A stretch of 64,000 nucleotides of DNA from Streptomyces zagrosensis (GTDB taxonomy: Bacteria; Actinomycetota; Actinomycetes; Streptomycetales; Streptomycetaceae). The translations under genes and the position numbers were made by a program. Below are positions 1 to 8,965 of the stretch, in pieces. The notes below the pieces were generated by a model, which saw nothing but the letters and a program-made list of their open reading frames with translations, searched no databases and was not told where the DNA came from. The stretch spans positions 124,001-188,000 of the forward strand of contig NZ_JACHJL010000008.1 of the NCBI RefSeq assembly GCF_014203645.1, written 5' to 3'. Every line of letters begins with the position of its first letter. The stretch's first letter is position 1.

Positions 1-1305
1 GCTGAAAAGACCATGAGCAGCCCTGCGAACACCACGTTTTGGCTTCGGCCGGGCAAGCACAGGCTCGAGCCGGACCGCTACGCCCAGGTGATGCCCAAGA
101 AGGGCAGCCACTACCTCGGCGCGCCAGGTGCGGTGCTCGACGGGCGGAAGGTCAACCAGTACGCGTTCAGCGGCACCGCTCCCCATGTCACCATCCGCCA
201 CCTGACCGTGGAGCGTTTCGTCGCACCACACAACGAGGGCGTGGTCAACCATGACATGGCCGATGGGTGGGTGATCGAGCACGCGAAGATTCAGTACAAC
301 TCCGGCGCCGGACTGATGGCCGGTGCTCGCCAGCAGGTCCGCGCCAACTGCCTGCGTGACAACGGCCAGTACGGGATGAACGCGTACAAGACCGGCGACT
401 CCATCCGGCAGCTGGTGGTCGAGGGCAACGAGATCGTGGGCAACAACACCGACGACTGGGAGCGGCGGCGGTCGGGCTGCGGCTGCACCGGGGGCATCAA
501 GTTCTGGGCGGTCAACGGCGCCGACATCCGCGGCAACTGGGTGCACGACAATCGCGGAGCCGGGTTGTGGGCGGACAACAACAACAACGACTTCCGCATC
601 GAGAACAACGTGCTGGAGGCCAACGACGGTGCCGCGCTGATGTACGAGACCAGCTACAACGCGGTCATCCGGAACAACACGATCCGGCGGAACAACTGGG
701 TCGAGGGCCGCAAGTACGCCGACCGCGGCGACAACTTCCCGTACGCGACCATCTACGTGTCCGAGGCAGGCGGCGAACCACGGGTCCCAGGCCGCACGGA
801 CAAGATCGAGATCTACCGGAACGTGTTGGAGAACAACTGGTCGGGGATCACCCTGTGGGAAAACGCCGACCGCTTTTGCAACAGCCCGGCCAACACCTCG
901 ACCGGTTACTGCACGCTGCTGGTCAAGGACACCAACCGCTGCGCGCGGCCGGCGATCACCACCGCACCGCTGTACTCCGACTGCCGGTGGAAAACCCAGC
1001 GGGTGGACATCCACGACAACCGCTTCGTGCTGGATACCTCCGTCGTCAAGTGCACGGCGGCGTGCGGCCGTATGGCGGTACTTGCCAACTACGGCACCTA
1101 CCCGAACTGGTCACCGTACAAGGGCACGCGGGTGGCCAAGGCGATCACCCACCACCAGCACAACCGCTGGCACGACAACGTCTACAGCGGACCGTGGAGC
1201 TTCGTCGCCAACGATTCCAGCCGGGTGCTCGACCCCGGGCAGTGGCAGGTCGGGCCGTACCAACAGGACGCGGGCAGCACCTTCCGCGCGCGGGACGGTG
1301 GTTGA
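1..1305 (+). CDS. Right-handed parallel beta-helix protein (5' partial)
   Basis: The reading frame is open to the left edge, so the true start and any signal peptide lie outside the window. The visible 434 residues are rich in NN-x-I/V turns (for example ENNVLEAND, RNNTIRRNN) with regularly spaced Asn, Gly and hydrophobic residues, the signature of a right-handed beta-helix (polysaccharide lyase/C5-epimerase or pectin-lyase-like fold). A GCGCTGG segment and several later Cys pairs suggest disulfides and an extracytoplasmic location. The stop lies 2 bases before the next start, so it is in the polysaccharide operon. It may trim, epimerise or bind the glycan; the catalytic specificity cannot be read from the sequence. 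Fold call fairly sure, activity unknown. Confidence 0.75.
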   Translation, partial: AEKTMSSPANTTFWLRPGKHRLEPDRYAQVMPKKGSHYLGAPGAVLDGRKVNQYAFSGTAPHVTIRHLTVERFVAPHNEGVVNHDMADGWVIEHAKIQYNSGAGLMAGARQQVRANCLRDNGQYGMNAYKTGDSIRQLVVEGNEIVGNNTDDWERRRSGCGCTGGIKFWAVNGADIRGNWVHDNRGAGLWADNNNNDFRIENNVLEANDGAALMYETSYNAVIRNNTIRRNNWVEGRKYADRGDNFPYATIYVSEAGGEPRVPGRTDKIEIYRNVLENNWSGITLWENADRFCNSPANTSTGYCTLLVKDTNRCARPAITTAPLYSDCRWKTQRVDIHDNRFVLDTSVVKCTAACGRMAVLANYGTYPNWSPYKGTRVAKAITHHQHNRWHDNVYSGPWSFVANDSSRVLDPGQWQVGPYQQDAGSTFRARDGG

Positions 1306-1307
1306 GA

Positions 1308-2606
1308 ATGGGCCAGGACCTGAAGTGCCTTCGGCTGCCGGGCGGATCGGACACGGCGGGCACGCAGCCCGGCGCCGTACCGCACTGCGCCGCCACACCG
1401 AAAAGCGTCGGGATCGTTTGGGGACTGCTGATCCTCAACACGCTCGGCTCCGCCGGGGCGAAGACCGTCATTCCGCTGCCCCGCTCCCTTATTCAGATGG
1501 TCACCATGGCCGCACTGGTCACCGCGTTCTCACTGGCGCTGGTGCTCAACGTCCGGCTGCGCATCCGCGCCAGCGCCTTCGTGTTCCTGCTCACCCTGCT
1601 GCTGGTGCCGAGCGTGATCTCCAGCGCCAACCTGGGGGTGGGGTACGGCGCGCTGTTTCGCTGCACCCGGCTCGCTCTCTTCGTCGGCACGCTGTGGTTG
1701 CTCAGCCGCTGGTGGGACGGCGGCCTGACGTTCGTCCGGCACCACATCCGGATCTACTTCGCGGTGCTCGCCTCGGTGGCCGCGGGCCTGGTCATCTCGC
1801 CGGGCACGGCCATGCCCGAATACTACGGAGGGCGGCTGGTCGGCGCGTTGTGGCCGCTCACCCCGCCGCAGATCGGACAGTACGCCGCGGTGATCATCGG
1901 GCTCACCGTGCTGCTCGTGCTGGGCCGCCAGACCACCAGGGCCAGCGCGGCGATGGTCATCGTGCCAAGCCTCGTCCTGCTCGCGATGACCCATACCCGC
2001 ACGGCCACGCTCGGCTTGCTCATCTCGTTGGCGTTGGCGATCGGCTCACTCGTGCTGACCAGCGCCGCCGCCCGCCGGTTCTTCGCCTGGGCGGTGCTGT
2101 GCGCCGTGGTGGCCGCGGTGGCGTTCAGCTCCGCGCTTCAGGCGTGGTACCTGCGGGGACAAAGCCAGGAGAACATGTCCAACCTCACCGGTCGGGCCAA
2201 GGTCTGGGACGCCCTGCTGGCAGCGCCCAGGACGACCGGGGAACAAGCACTTGGCATGGGCCTGGGCGACAAGTCGTTCGGTGGGCTGCCGATCGACAAC
2301 AGCTGGCTGGCCGTCTACCACGAGCAGGGTTTGATCGGTGTCGCCATCGTGGCGGCGATCATCATCGCGCTTGGCGGCGTCGCGTTGTTGCGGCCACCGT
2401 CGCTGCCGAGGGCGTGCGCGATCTTCCTGATCAGCTACTGCGCGATTTCGTCGTACACCGAGGCCGGTCTCGGCGACGCCTCGCCGTATCTGCTGCATCT
2501 GGCCCTGGCCGCCTCGCTACTGGCGGCGCCTGCCGCGACGCCGCCCCACGCCGCGCCGGAAGCCCCTCAACGACACAGCCCGCGACGGGCCCGGGATGGA
2601 AGATGA
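1308..2606 (+). CDS. O-antigen ligase/Wzy-type polysaccharide polymerase
   Basis: About 432 residues, starting at the ATG that follows the beta-helix stop. After a hydrophilic N-terminus (about 30 residues) there are roughly ten hydrophobic membrane segments, a large loop in the second half containing LTGRAKVWDALL and a GLGDKSFGGLPIDNSWL stretch, and then further helices. This loop with Arg and a following DNSWL/YHEQG motif is typical of O-antigen ligase and Wzy-like polymerases (the NxWL...GLIG pattern). It should act in the cytoplasmic membrane and join lipid-linked repeat units outside. Neighbouring flippase and glycosyltransferases support a Wzx/Wzy-type pathway. Ligase and polymerase cannot be told apart by sequence. 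The stop overlaps the next ATG (ATGA). Confidence 0.75.
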   Translation: MGQDLKCLRLPGGSDTAGTQPGAVPHCAATPKSVGIVWGLLILNTLGSAGAKTVIPLPRSLIQMVTMAALVTAFSLALVLNVRLRIRASAFVFLLTLLLVPSVISSANLGVGYGALFRCTRLALFVGTLWLLSRWWDGGLTFVRHHIRIYFAVLASVAAGLVISPGTAMPEYYGGRLVGALWPLTPPQIGQYAAVIIGLTVLLVLGRQTTRASAAMVIVPSLVLLAMTHTRTATLGLLISLALAIGSLVLTSAAARRFFAWAVLCAVVAAVAFSSALQAWYLRGQSQENMSNLTGRAKVWDALLAAPRTTGEQALGMGLGDKSFGGLPIDNSWLAVYHEQGLIGVAIVAAIIIALGGVALLRPPSLPRACAIFLISYCAISSYTEAGLGDASPYLLHLALAASLLAAPAATPPHAAPEAPQRHSPRRARDGR

Positions 2607-3889
2607 CCTCAAGCATGCATGTCCTCGTGGTGCACAACCGCTACTCCTCGGCGCAGCCGAGCGGGGAGAACAGGGTCGTCGATCAGGAGGTGGGGCTGCT
2701 GCGCGCGGCCGGCCACCGGGTCGAGGTGTTCGAGCGGCGCAGTGACGACATCGCCGCCCGGTCCCTCCTCTCCAAGGCCACCGTGCCGCTCCTTGTGCCG
2801 TGGAACCCGGCGGTCCGCACGGAACTCACCGCCCGGCTTCGCGCCGAGCGGCCAGACGTGGTGCACATTCACAACGTCTTCCCGCTCCTGTCGCCCGCCG
2901 TGCTGGCCGCCTGCGCCGACGTCGGCGTGCCCGTCGTGGCCACGCTGCACAACTACACCCAGGTCTGCCCGCCCGGCACGCTGCACCGCGACGGCCAGTT
3001 GTGCACCGAGTGCGTCGGATCGGCGGCGTCGCTGCCCGCCGTCCGGCACGGTTGCTACCGCAACTCCAAGCTGGCGACGGTGCCGCTCGCGGTGAGCCTG
3101 TCGGTCAACCGGCGGCGGTGGTGGTCCGGCGTGGATCGGTTCTTTTGCATCTCCGCAGCGCAGCGCGACGTTTTGGTGCAATCGGGCATGCCCCCCGAGC
3201 GGCTGACGGTGAAGCACAACTTCGTACCGGACCCGGACGCCCGCCGTTCGGGGGCCGGCGAGCATGTGCTCTATCTCGGCCGGCTCGCGGAGGCCAAGGG
3301 CGTACGGCTGCTCATGACCGCGTGGGATGAGATCGCCGCGGACGGCGGTGTGGGCGTGCCGCTCGTGCTCGCCGGCGCTGGGCCACTTGAGCAAGAGGTG
3401 ACCGCCTGGGCGGCGGGCCGCGATGACGTGCGATATGTCGGCCTGTACGACGCTGCCCAGTGTCGGCAGGCCGTCGCGCGATCGGTGGCCGTGGTGGCTC
3501 CGTCGATGTCCCTGGAGACGTTCGGCCTGGTGGTCGCGGAGGCGATGGCGGCGGGGGTGCCGTCCGTCGCCTCCGGCCACGGCTCCTTCGTCGAACTCGT
3601 CGAAGACGGGGTGAGCGGACTGCTGCACCAGCCGGGCGACGCCGCCTCGCTCGCGTCGTGCCTACGTCGGATCGCGGCCGAGCCGGCCCGCAACAGGGAA
3701 CTGGGCCAGGCGGCCAGGCGCCGTTACGAGCAGGACTTCAGCCCGGTCGTCGGCCTGGAGCGCCTGGTGGAGGAGTACCGCACCGCGATCGCGGGTCGGT
3801 CCGGCAGCGGGGACAGCCCGCCGCCGGTAGGGGACAAGAGCACTGGCTCGCGGTGGGGCACCCGCGCGAGCAGAAAATGGGGGAAATAG
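2603..3889 (+). CDS. Glycosyltransferase family 4 (GT-B)
   Basis: 428 residues. The ATG at 2603 overlaps the previous stop (ATGA); a second ATG at 2615 is an alternative start. The N-terminal Rossmann domain holds VVHNRYSSAQPSGENRVV and HIHNVFPLLSP; the C-terminal domain has HVLYLGRLAEAKG and the EX7E-type motif SLETFGLVVAEAMAAGVP, which binds the nucleotide sugar in retaining GT-B enzymes. A middle segment with four Cys (PPGTLHRDGQLCTECVG...HGCYRNSK) is characteristic of a GT4 subgroup in capsule clusters. It should add one sugar to the polyprenyl-linked glycan on the cytoplasmic face. The donor and acceptor are unknown. The C-terminal 30 residues are low-complexity. Confidence 0.85.
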   Translation: MTSSMHVLVVHNRYSSAQPSGENRVVDQEVGLLRAAGHRVEVFERRSDDIAARSLLSKATVPLLVPWNPAVRTELTARLRAERPDVVHIHNVFPLLSPAVLAACADVGVPVVATLHNYTQVCPPGTLHRDGQLCTECVGSAASLPAVRHGCYRNSKLATVPLAVSLSVNRRRWWSGVDRFFCISAAQRDVLVQSGMPPERLTVKHNFVPDPDARRSGAGEHVLYLGRLAEAKGVRLLMTAWDEIAADGGVGVPLVLAGAGPLEQEVTAWAAGRDDVRYVGLYDAAQCRQAVARSVAVVAPSMSLETFGLVVAEAMAAGVPSVASGHGSFVELVEDGVSGLLHQPGDAASLASCLRRIAAEPARNRELGQAARRRYEQDFSPVVGLERLVEEYRTAIAGRSGSGDSPPPVGDKSTGSRWGTRASRKWGK

Positions 3890-5173
3890 ATGACTCGATG
3901 CCGACTTTGCGACTCGCAGGCGCTGGAAAGCGTCGTCGATCTTGGAGCGACCCCGCCGTGCGAGAGTTTTCTCGCCGCGGACCAACTGGACCAACCCGAG
4001 CCGGCGTACCCGCTGCACCTGCGGGTGTGCACCGACTGCTGGCTCGCGCAGATCCCTCCGCTGATCACCCCGGAGGAGACGTTCACGCAGTACGCGTACT
4101 TCTCCTCCTACTCGACCTCCTGGGTGGAGCACGCGCGCACCTTCGTCACCGACGCCGTACAGCGCCTGGATCTCGCGTCCAAGGAGAAGGACGCCTTCGT
4201 GGTCGAGGTCGCGAGCAACGACGGTTACCTGCTCAAGCATCTGGTGGATCGTGAGATCCGCTGCCTTGGCATCGAGCCATCGGTGAACGTCGGCGCGGCG
4301 GCGCGGGATGCGGGCGTGCCCACGCTCACGGCGTTCTTGGACCCGGCCACCGGGGCGGCCGTCCGCGCCGAGCACGGCCCGGCGGACCTGGTCGTGGCCA
4401 ACAACGTGTACGCGCACATCCCCGATGTGGTCGGGTTCACGCAGGGGCTGCGCGCCCTGGTCGCCGACGACGGCTGGGTCTCCATCGAGGTGCAGCACCT
4501 GCTGACGCTGATCAAGGAGAACCAGTACGACACGATCTACCACGAGCACTTCCAGTACTACACGGTCGCATCCGCGACCCGGGCGCTGGCGAGCGGCGGA
4601 CTCACCCTGGTGGACGTCGAGTTGCTGCCCACACACGGCGGCTCCATCCGGCTGTGGGCCCGGCCCACCGAGGTGGCCGGCGAGCCGGCCCCCGGGGTGT
4701 CACCTGCTGGAGCGGAGCCGGCAGCTTGGGGAAGAGTGGCCGACGTGCTGGCCCAGGAGAAGGCAGCAGGGCTACAGGAATTGTCCGGGTACACCGAGTT
4801 CTCCGCTCGGGTGGCCACCGTGCGCCGGGATCTCCTGCGGTTCCTCATCGAGGCGGCCGAGCGCGGCGAGACGGTCGTCGGATACGGCGCCCCGGGCAAG
4901 GGCAACACCCTGCTCAACCACTGCGGCATTCGGCCCGACCTGCTCGCGTACACGGTCGATCGCAACCCCTACAAGCACGGCAGGTTCACCCCGGGTACCC
5001 GCATCCCGATCCTGCCGCCCGAGCAGATAGCCGCCGACAAACCGGACTACGTGTTGGTCCTGCCCTGGAACCTGCGGGCCGAGTTGGTCGAGCAGCTGTC
5101 CTTCGTGCACGCCTGGGGCGGCCGGCTGGTCTTTCCCATCCCGGAACTGAGCATTGTCGAGGTCAAGCCATGA
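3890..5173 (+). CDS. NDP-sugar C-methyltransferase (SAM-dependent)
   Basis: 427 residues, starting immediately after the previous stop. The N-terminal zinc-binding domain has Cys4, Cys7, Cys47 and Cys50. A SAM-binding Rossmann core follows (FVVEVASNDGYLL, residues about 103-115), then the conserved YDTIYHEHFQYYT block, and a C-terminal second Rossmann-like domain with GYGAPGKGNTLLNHCG. This three-part architecture is that of the NovU/TylC3/EvaC C-methyltransferases, which methylate C3 or C5 of 4-keto-6-deoxy sugars. Its presence implies a branched-chain deoxy sugar in the glycan. The following nucleotidyltransferase and epimerase genes fit that role. The stop overlaps the next start by ATGA. 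Confidence 0.85.
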   Translation: MTRCRLCDSQALESVVDLGATPPCESFLAADQLDQPEPAYPLHLRVCTDCWLAQIPPLITPEETFTQYAYFSSYSTSWVEHARTFVTDAVQRLDLASKEKDAFVVEVASNDGYLLKHLVDREIRCLGIEPSVNVGAAARDAGVPTLTAFLDPATGAAVRAEHGPADLVVANNVYAHIPDVVGFTQGLRALVADDGWVSIEVQHLLTLIKENQYDTIYHEHFQYYTVASATRALASGGLTLVDVELLPTHGGSIRLWARPTEVAGEPAPGVSPAGAEPAAWGRVADVLAQEKAAGLQELSGYTEFSARVATVRRDLLRFLIEAAERGETVVGYGAPGKGNTLLNHCGIRPDLLAYTVDRNPYKHGRFTPGTRIPILPPEQIAADKPDYVLVLPWNLRAELVEQLSFVHAWGGRLVFPIPELSIVEVKP

Positions 5174-6000
5174 AGGTCGTACTGTTTTGCGGCGGTTACG
5201 GGCTGCGTATGCGCGCCGGAGCGTCCGACGACGTACCCAAGCCGATGGCGATGGTCGGCCCGCGACCGCTGATCTGGCATGTCATGCGCTACTACGCGCA
5301 CTTCGGGCACACGGAGTTCATTCTGTGCCTGGGGTACGGGGCTCACCACATCAAGGACTTCTTCCTCAACTACGAGGAGACGACGTCCAACGACTTCGTG
5401 CTACGCAACGGGCAGACCGAGCTCTTGTCCACCGACATCGCCTCCTGGACGATCACGTTCGTGCAGACCGGCATCGAGTCGCCGATCGGGGAGCGGCTGC
5501 GCCGGGTGCGGCACCTCCTGGAGGGCGACGAGATGTTCCTCGCCAACTACGCCGACGTACTCACCGACGCCCCACTGCCGGAGATGATCGACCGGTTCGC
5601 GCAGCGCGACGCCGGGGCGTCGATGATGGTGGTGCCGCCGCAGTCCTCGTTCCACTGCGTGGAGCTGGGCGAGGACGGCCTGGTGGGGGGCATCACCGCG
5701 GTGAGCGAACTGCCGCTGTGGGAGAACGGCGGCTACTTCGTACTCCGCCAGGAGATCTTCGACCACATACCGGAAAACGGGGACCTGGTCGCTGACGGAT
5801 GCACCCAACTGGCCAAGCGTGGCCGGCTGGTGGCGCACCAGCACCGCGGTTTTTGGAAGCCGACCGACACCGTGAAGGAGCGGGCCGCGCTCGACGACGC
5901 CTACGCCCACGGTGACCGCCCGTGGGCCGTGTGGGAGCGCAGCGGCGCGAGTGCGAGTGCGACCGCGAGCGGGCACGGCGCCGGGGTGAGGACCGCATGA
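5170..6000 (+). CDS. Sugar-1-phosphate nucleotidyltransferase (RfbF-like)
   Basis: 276 residues. The start is the ATG overlapping the previous stop. The N-terminus reads VVLFCGGYGLRMR and DDVPKPMAMVGPRPLIWH, the nucleotide and sugar-phosphate binding signatures of the nucleotidyltransferase family. FILCLGYGAHHIKDFF and NYADVLTD closely match the glucose-1-phosphate cytidylyltransferase (RfbF) pattern, so CTP and glucose-1-phosphate are the likeliest substrates, giving CDP-glucose as precursor for a deoxy sugar. A 4,6-dehydratase to follow it is not in the window and may lie upstream. The last 25 residues are Ser/Ala/Gly-rich, unlike the family core. Confidence 0.8.
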   Translation: MKVVLFCGGYGLRMRAGASDDVPKPMAMVGPRPLIWHVMRYYAHFGHTEFILCLGYGAHHIKDFFLNYEETTSNDFVLRNGQTELLSTDIASWTITFVQTGIESPIGERLRRVRHLLEGDEMFLANYADVLTDAPLPEMIDRFAQRDAGASMMVVPPQSSFHCVELGEDGLVGGITAVSELPLWENGGYFVLRQEIFDHIPENGDLVADGCTQLAKRGRLVAHQHRGFWKPTDTVKERAALDDAYAHGDRPWAVWERSGASASATASGHGAGVRTA

Positions 6001-6644
6001 TCCGGCTCGGGGCCGGGCGCCTGGACCGGCTCGTCGCGGTGGGCGCGCACTGCGACGACATCGCCATCGGCGCCGGCGGCACGCTGCTGACGCTGTGCCT
6101 GGCGCGGCCGGGTATCCGCATCGACGCGCTGGTGCTCTCCGGCGGTGGCAGTGCGCGCGAGCAGGAGGAGCAAGCCGCGCTCGCCGCCTTCTGCCCGGGC
6201 GCCGACCTGCGGCTGACCGTGCTCAAGTTGGCGGACGGGCGACTGCCGGCGCAGTGGGACCAGACCAAGGACGCGGTCGAGGAGCTGCGCGGGCAGGGCG
6301 AGCCGGATCTCGTGCTGGCCCCGCGCACCGATGACGCGCACCAGGACCACCGCGGCCTGGCGCAGCTGATACCCACCGCATTTCGCGACCACCTCGTGCT
6401 CGGCTACGAGATCGTCAAGTGGGACGGCGATCTCGGCCGTCCCACGGCATACCAGCCACTGTCGCCGGAGATCGCCGAACGGAAGGTGCAACTGCTACAG
6501 GAGCACTATCCCTCGCAGCGGCACCGGCCCTGGTACGACCGGGAGGCATTCCTCGGTCTTGCCCGCATTCGCGGCATCGAATGCCACGCGCGCTACGCCG
6601 AGGCGTTCGCCGTCACCAAACTCACTCTCGACCTGGGGGAATGA
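5997..6644 (+). CDS. PIG-L family (LmbE-like) deacetylase
   Basis: 215 residues, ATG overlapping the previous stop (ATGA). The zinc-binding motif of the PIG-L/LmbE family is visible as His18-Cys-Asp20-Asp21 near the N-terminus, and the second half as DDAHQDHRG with His115 and His118. The family removes acetyl groups from N-acetylated amino sugars or related amides (mycothiol MshB, GlcNAc-PI deacetylase). In this operon it most likely deacetylates a sugar intermediate or a lipid-linked N-acetyl sugar. The family identity is firm; the substrate is inferred from position only. It sits between the nucleotidyltransferase and the epimerase, an order often kept in actinobacterial cell-wall sugar clusters. 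Confidence 0.85.
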   Translation: MIRLGAGRLDRLVAVGAHCDDIAIGAGGTLLTLCLARPGIRIDALVLSGGGSAREQEEQAALAAFCPGADLRLTVLKLADGRLPAQWDQTKDAVEELRGQGEPDLVLAPRTDDAHQDHRGLAQLIPTAFRDHLVLGYEIVKWDGDLGRPTAYQPLSPEIAERKVQLLQEHYPSQRHRPWYDREAFLGLARIRGIECHARYAEAFAVTKLTLDLGE

Positions 6645-6647
6645 ACC

Positions 6648-7694
6648 TTGCGCGTACTGCTGACCGGACACCAGGGGTATCTGGGCACCCTCATGGCACC
6701 GGTACTCACCGCCGCCGGACACGAGGTCGTCGGTCTTGACGCCGGCCTGTTCGCCGACTGCGTACTGGGCCCACCGCCCGCTGACCCGCCGGGGCACCGG
6801 GTGGACCTGCGCGACATCACGGCCGAACACGTGGCCGGGGTGGACGCCGTGATTCACCTGGCCGCCCTGTCCAACGACCCGCTGGGAGCGCTGGCGCCGG
6901 ACCTCACCTACGACATCAACCACCATGCGTCCGTGCGGCTGGCCCGGCTGGCCCGCGACGCCGGAGTGCGGCGCTTCCTGTACGCGTCAACCTGCTCGGT
7001 CTACGGCGCCGCCGGCAGCGGTGACTCGACGGACTTGGTGACCGAGGACGCCCCGCTGCGCCCGGTGACGCCGTACGCGGAGTCCAAGGTGCGGGTGGAG
7101 GACGACCTACACGCGCTGGCCGATGACGACTTCAGCCCGGTGTTCATGCGCAACGCCACCGCCTTCGGCTACTCGCCCCGGCTGCGCGCCGACATCGTGC
7201 TGAACAACCTGGTGGGCCACGCCCTGCTGTCCGGCGAGGTGCTGGTGCTCTCCGATGGCACCCCCTGGCGCCCACTGGTGCACGCCGCCGACATCGCACG
7301 CGCCTTCGCCGCCGCGCTGATCGCGCCGCAAGAGGCGGTGCACGACCGGGCGTTCAACATCGGCACCGAGGTGAACAACGTCACGGTCGCCGAGATCGCC
7401 GAGCAGGTCGCCGATGCGGTGTCCGGCTCGCGGGTGGTGATCACCGGGGAGAACGGTGCCGACCCGCGGTCCTACCGGGTGGACTTCGCCCGGTTCCGCG
7501 CCGCGATACCCGGCTTCGACTGCGAGTGGACCGTGCGGCAGGGCGCGCTCGAACTCGCCGACGCCTACCGCAAACACGGGCTGACCCGGGAGGACTTCGA
7601 GCAACGCTTCACCCGGCTCGCCGTGTTGCGCGCGGCACTTGAGCAGCAGGGCACCGCCGGCGCCGTTGACGACACCCTGCGGCGGCGCCCATGA
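6648..7694 (+). CDS. NAD-dependent epimerase/dehydratase (extended SDR)
   Basis: 348 residues from a TTG start at 6648, chosen because the frame begins with the Rossmann strand and a GGGGGA ribosome site ends about 8 bases upstream. TGHQGYLG (residues 6-13) is the NAD-binding glycine motif, and Tyr143/Lys147 (PYAESK) form the SDR catalytic pair with the Ser/Thr in ASTCSVYG. Length and motifs match UDP/dTDP/CDP-sugar epimerases or dehydratases. It probably produces the final keto or epimerised sugar used with the C-methyltransferase and RmlC-like enzyme. Exact reaction not assignable. Its stop overlaps the next ATG by 4 bases. Confidence 0.85.
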   Translation: MRVLLTGHQGYLGTLMAPVLTAAGHEVVGLDAGLFADCVLGPPPADPPGHRVDLRDITAEHVAGVDAVIHLAALSNDPLGALAPDLTYDINHHASVRLARLARDAGVRRFLYASTCSVYGAAGSGDSTDLVTEDAPLRPVTPYAESKVRVEDDLHALADDDFSPVFMRNATAFGYSPRLRADIVLNNLVGHALLSGEVLVLSDGTPWRPLVHAADIARAFAAALIAPQEAVHDRAFNIGTEVNNVTVAEIAEQVADAVSGSRVVITGENGADPRSYRVDFARFRAAIPGFDCEWTVRQGALELADAYRKHGLTREDFEQRFTRLAVLRAALEQQGTAGAVDDTLRRRP

Positions 7695-8965
7695 CCACGG
7701 CAGGCGAGCAAATGCACGCGCTGGTGGAGCGGCTGTACCCGCTGTGCCGGAGCATCACCGGCGACGGTGTGCGCGCCACCTTGGAGATCATCGACGAGTA
7801 CATTCCGCTTCAGGTGCACGAGGTGCCGACCGGGACGCAGGTGCTCGACTGGACGGTGCCGCAAGAGTGGAACATCCGGGACGCGTACGTCGCCGACACC
7901 GCCGGCAACCGGGTCGTTGACTTCGCCGCGTCCAGCCTGCACGTGCTCGGCTACAGCGTGCCGGTGTCGGCGACCATGCCGCTGGCCGAACTACGTGAGC
8001 ACCTGCACACCCTGCCGGACCACCCGACCTGGGTGCCGTACCGCACCAGCTACTACACGCCGCAATGGGGATTTTGCCTGGCCCAGGAGACGTTGGACGC
8101 GCTGCCGGACGGCGAGTACGAGGTGCGCATCGACTCCACCCTCGCCGATGGCCACCTCACCTACGCCGAGCACGTGATCCCCGGGCAGGTCCCCGACGAG
8201 GTGATCGTCTCCTGCCACGTCTGTCACCCGTCGCTGGCCAACGACAACCTGGCCGGCATCGCGGTGGCGACGTTCTTGGCCCAGGCGCTGGCGAAGACCA
8301 CCCCGTGGTACACCTACCGGTTCCTGTTCGCGCCCGGCACCATCGGAGCGATCACCTGGCTGGCCCGCAACGCGGAGCGGGTGGAGCATGTCAAGCACGG
8401 CCTCGTGCTGGCCTGCGCCGGCGACCCGGGCCAGTTGACGTACAAGCAGAGCAGGCGCGGCGACGCGGAGATCGACCGGGTAACGCAGCACGTGCTGCGC
8501 GCATCCGAACGCCCGCACCGCGTCACCGAGTTCACTCCGTACGGCTACGACGAGCGGCAGTTCTGCTCGCCCGGGTTCAATCTCGGCGTGGGCTCGCTCA
8601 GCCGGACCCCGTACGCCGGCTATCCCGAATACCACACATCGGCGGACAACGTGGGCTTCGTCTCCCCGCAGGCGATGGCGGACACGCTCGCCGTCTGCAA
8701 TGAGACGTTCGCCGTCCTTGACCGCAACCGGCGCTACCGCAACCTCAGCCCCTACGGCGAACCGCAGCTGGGCCGGCGCGGGTTGTACGACTCGCTCGGC
8801 GGGCGCAGCGACGCGAAGCAGGCCCAGATGGCCATGCTTTGGGTGCTCAACCTCTCCGACGGTGAGCACAGTTTGCTGGACGTCACCGAGCGGTCCGGGC
8901 TGCCGTTCGACACCGTCGCCGCTGCGGCCGACGCCCTGCACGGCGCCGGGCTGATCAAGGCGTGA
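7691..8965 (+). CDS. DUF4910 aminopeptidase-fold protein with winged helix
   Basis: 424 residues, ATG overlapping the previous stop. The protein matches the DUF4910 family: an M28-like metallopeptidase fold with SCHVCHPSLANDNLAG (His179, Asp185 as likely metal ligands) and YPEYHTSADN (His315), an inserted small domain early on, and a C-terminal winged-helix segment (LLDVTERSGLPFDTVAAAADAL). Where many M28-like relatives I recall carry PETIG, this protein has APGTIG (Gly216), so the acid at that site may be absent. The family recurs in surface-polysaccharide loci, but its substrate is not known to me. A peptidase or amidase role on a sugar-linked amino acid is a possibility only. Confidence 0.8.
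   Translation: MTTAGEQMHALVERLYPLCRSITGDGVRATLEIIDEYIPLQVHEVPTGTQVLDWTVPQEWNIRDAYVADTAGNRVVDFAASSLHVLGYSVPVSATMPLAELREHLHTLPDHPTWVPYRTSYYTPQWGFCLAQETLDALPDGEYEVRIDSTLADGHLTYAEHVIPGQVPDEVIVSCHVCHPSLANDNLAGIAVATFLAQALAKTTPWYTYRFLFAPGTIGAITWLARNAERVEHVKHGLVLACAGDPGQLTYKQSRRGDAEIDRVTQHVLRASERPHRVTEFTPYGYDERQFCSPGFNLGVGSLSRTPYAGYPEYHTSADNVGFVSPQAMADTLAVCNETFAVLDRNRRYRNLSPYGEPQLGRRGLYDSLGGRSDAKQAQMAMLWVLNLSDGEHSLLDVTERSGLPFDTVAAAADALHGAGLIKA

Noticed and set aside
2609..3628. 339-codon minus-strand frame under the GT4 gene
   Set aside because: Mirror image of a well-supported glycosyltransferase; His/Arg/Gly-rich without domain, typical of antisense frames in high-GC DNA.
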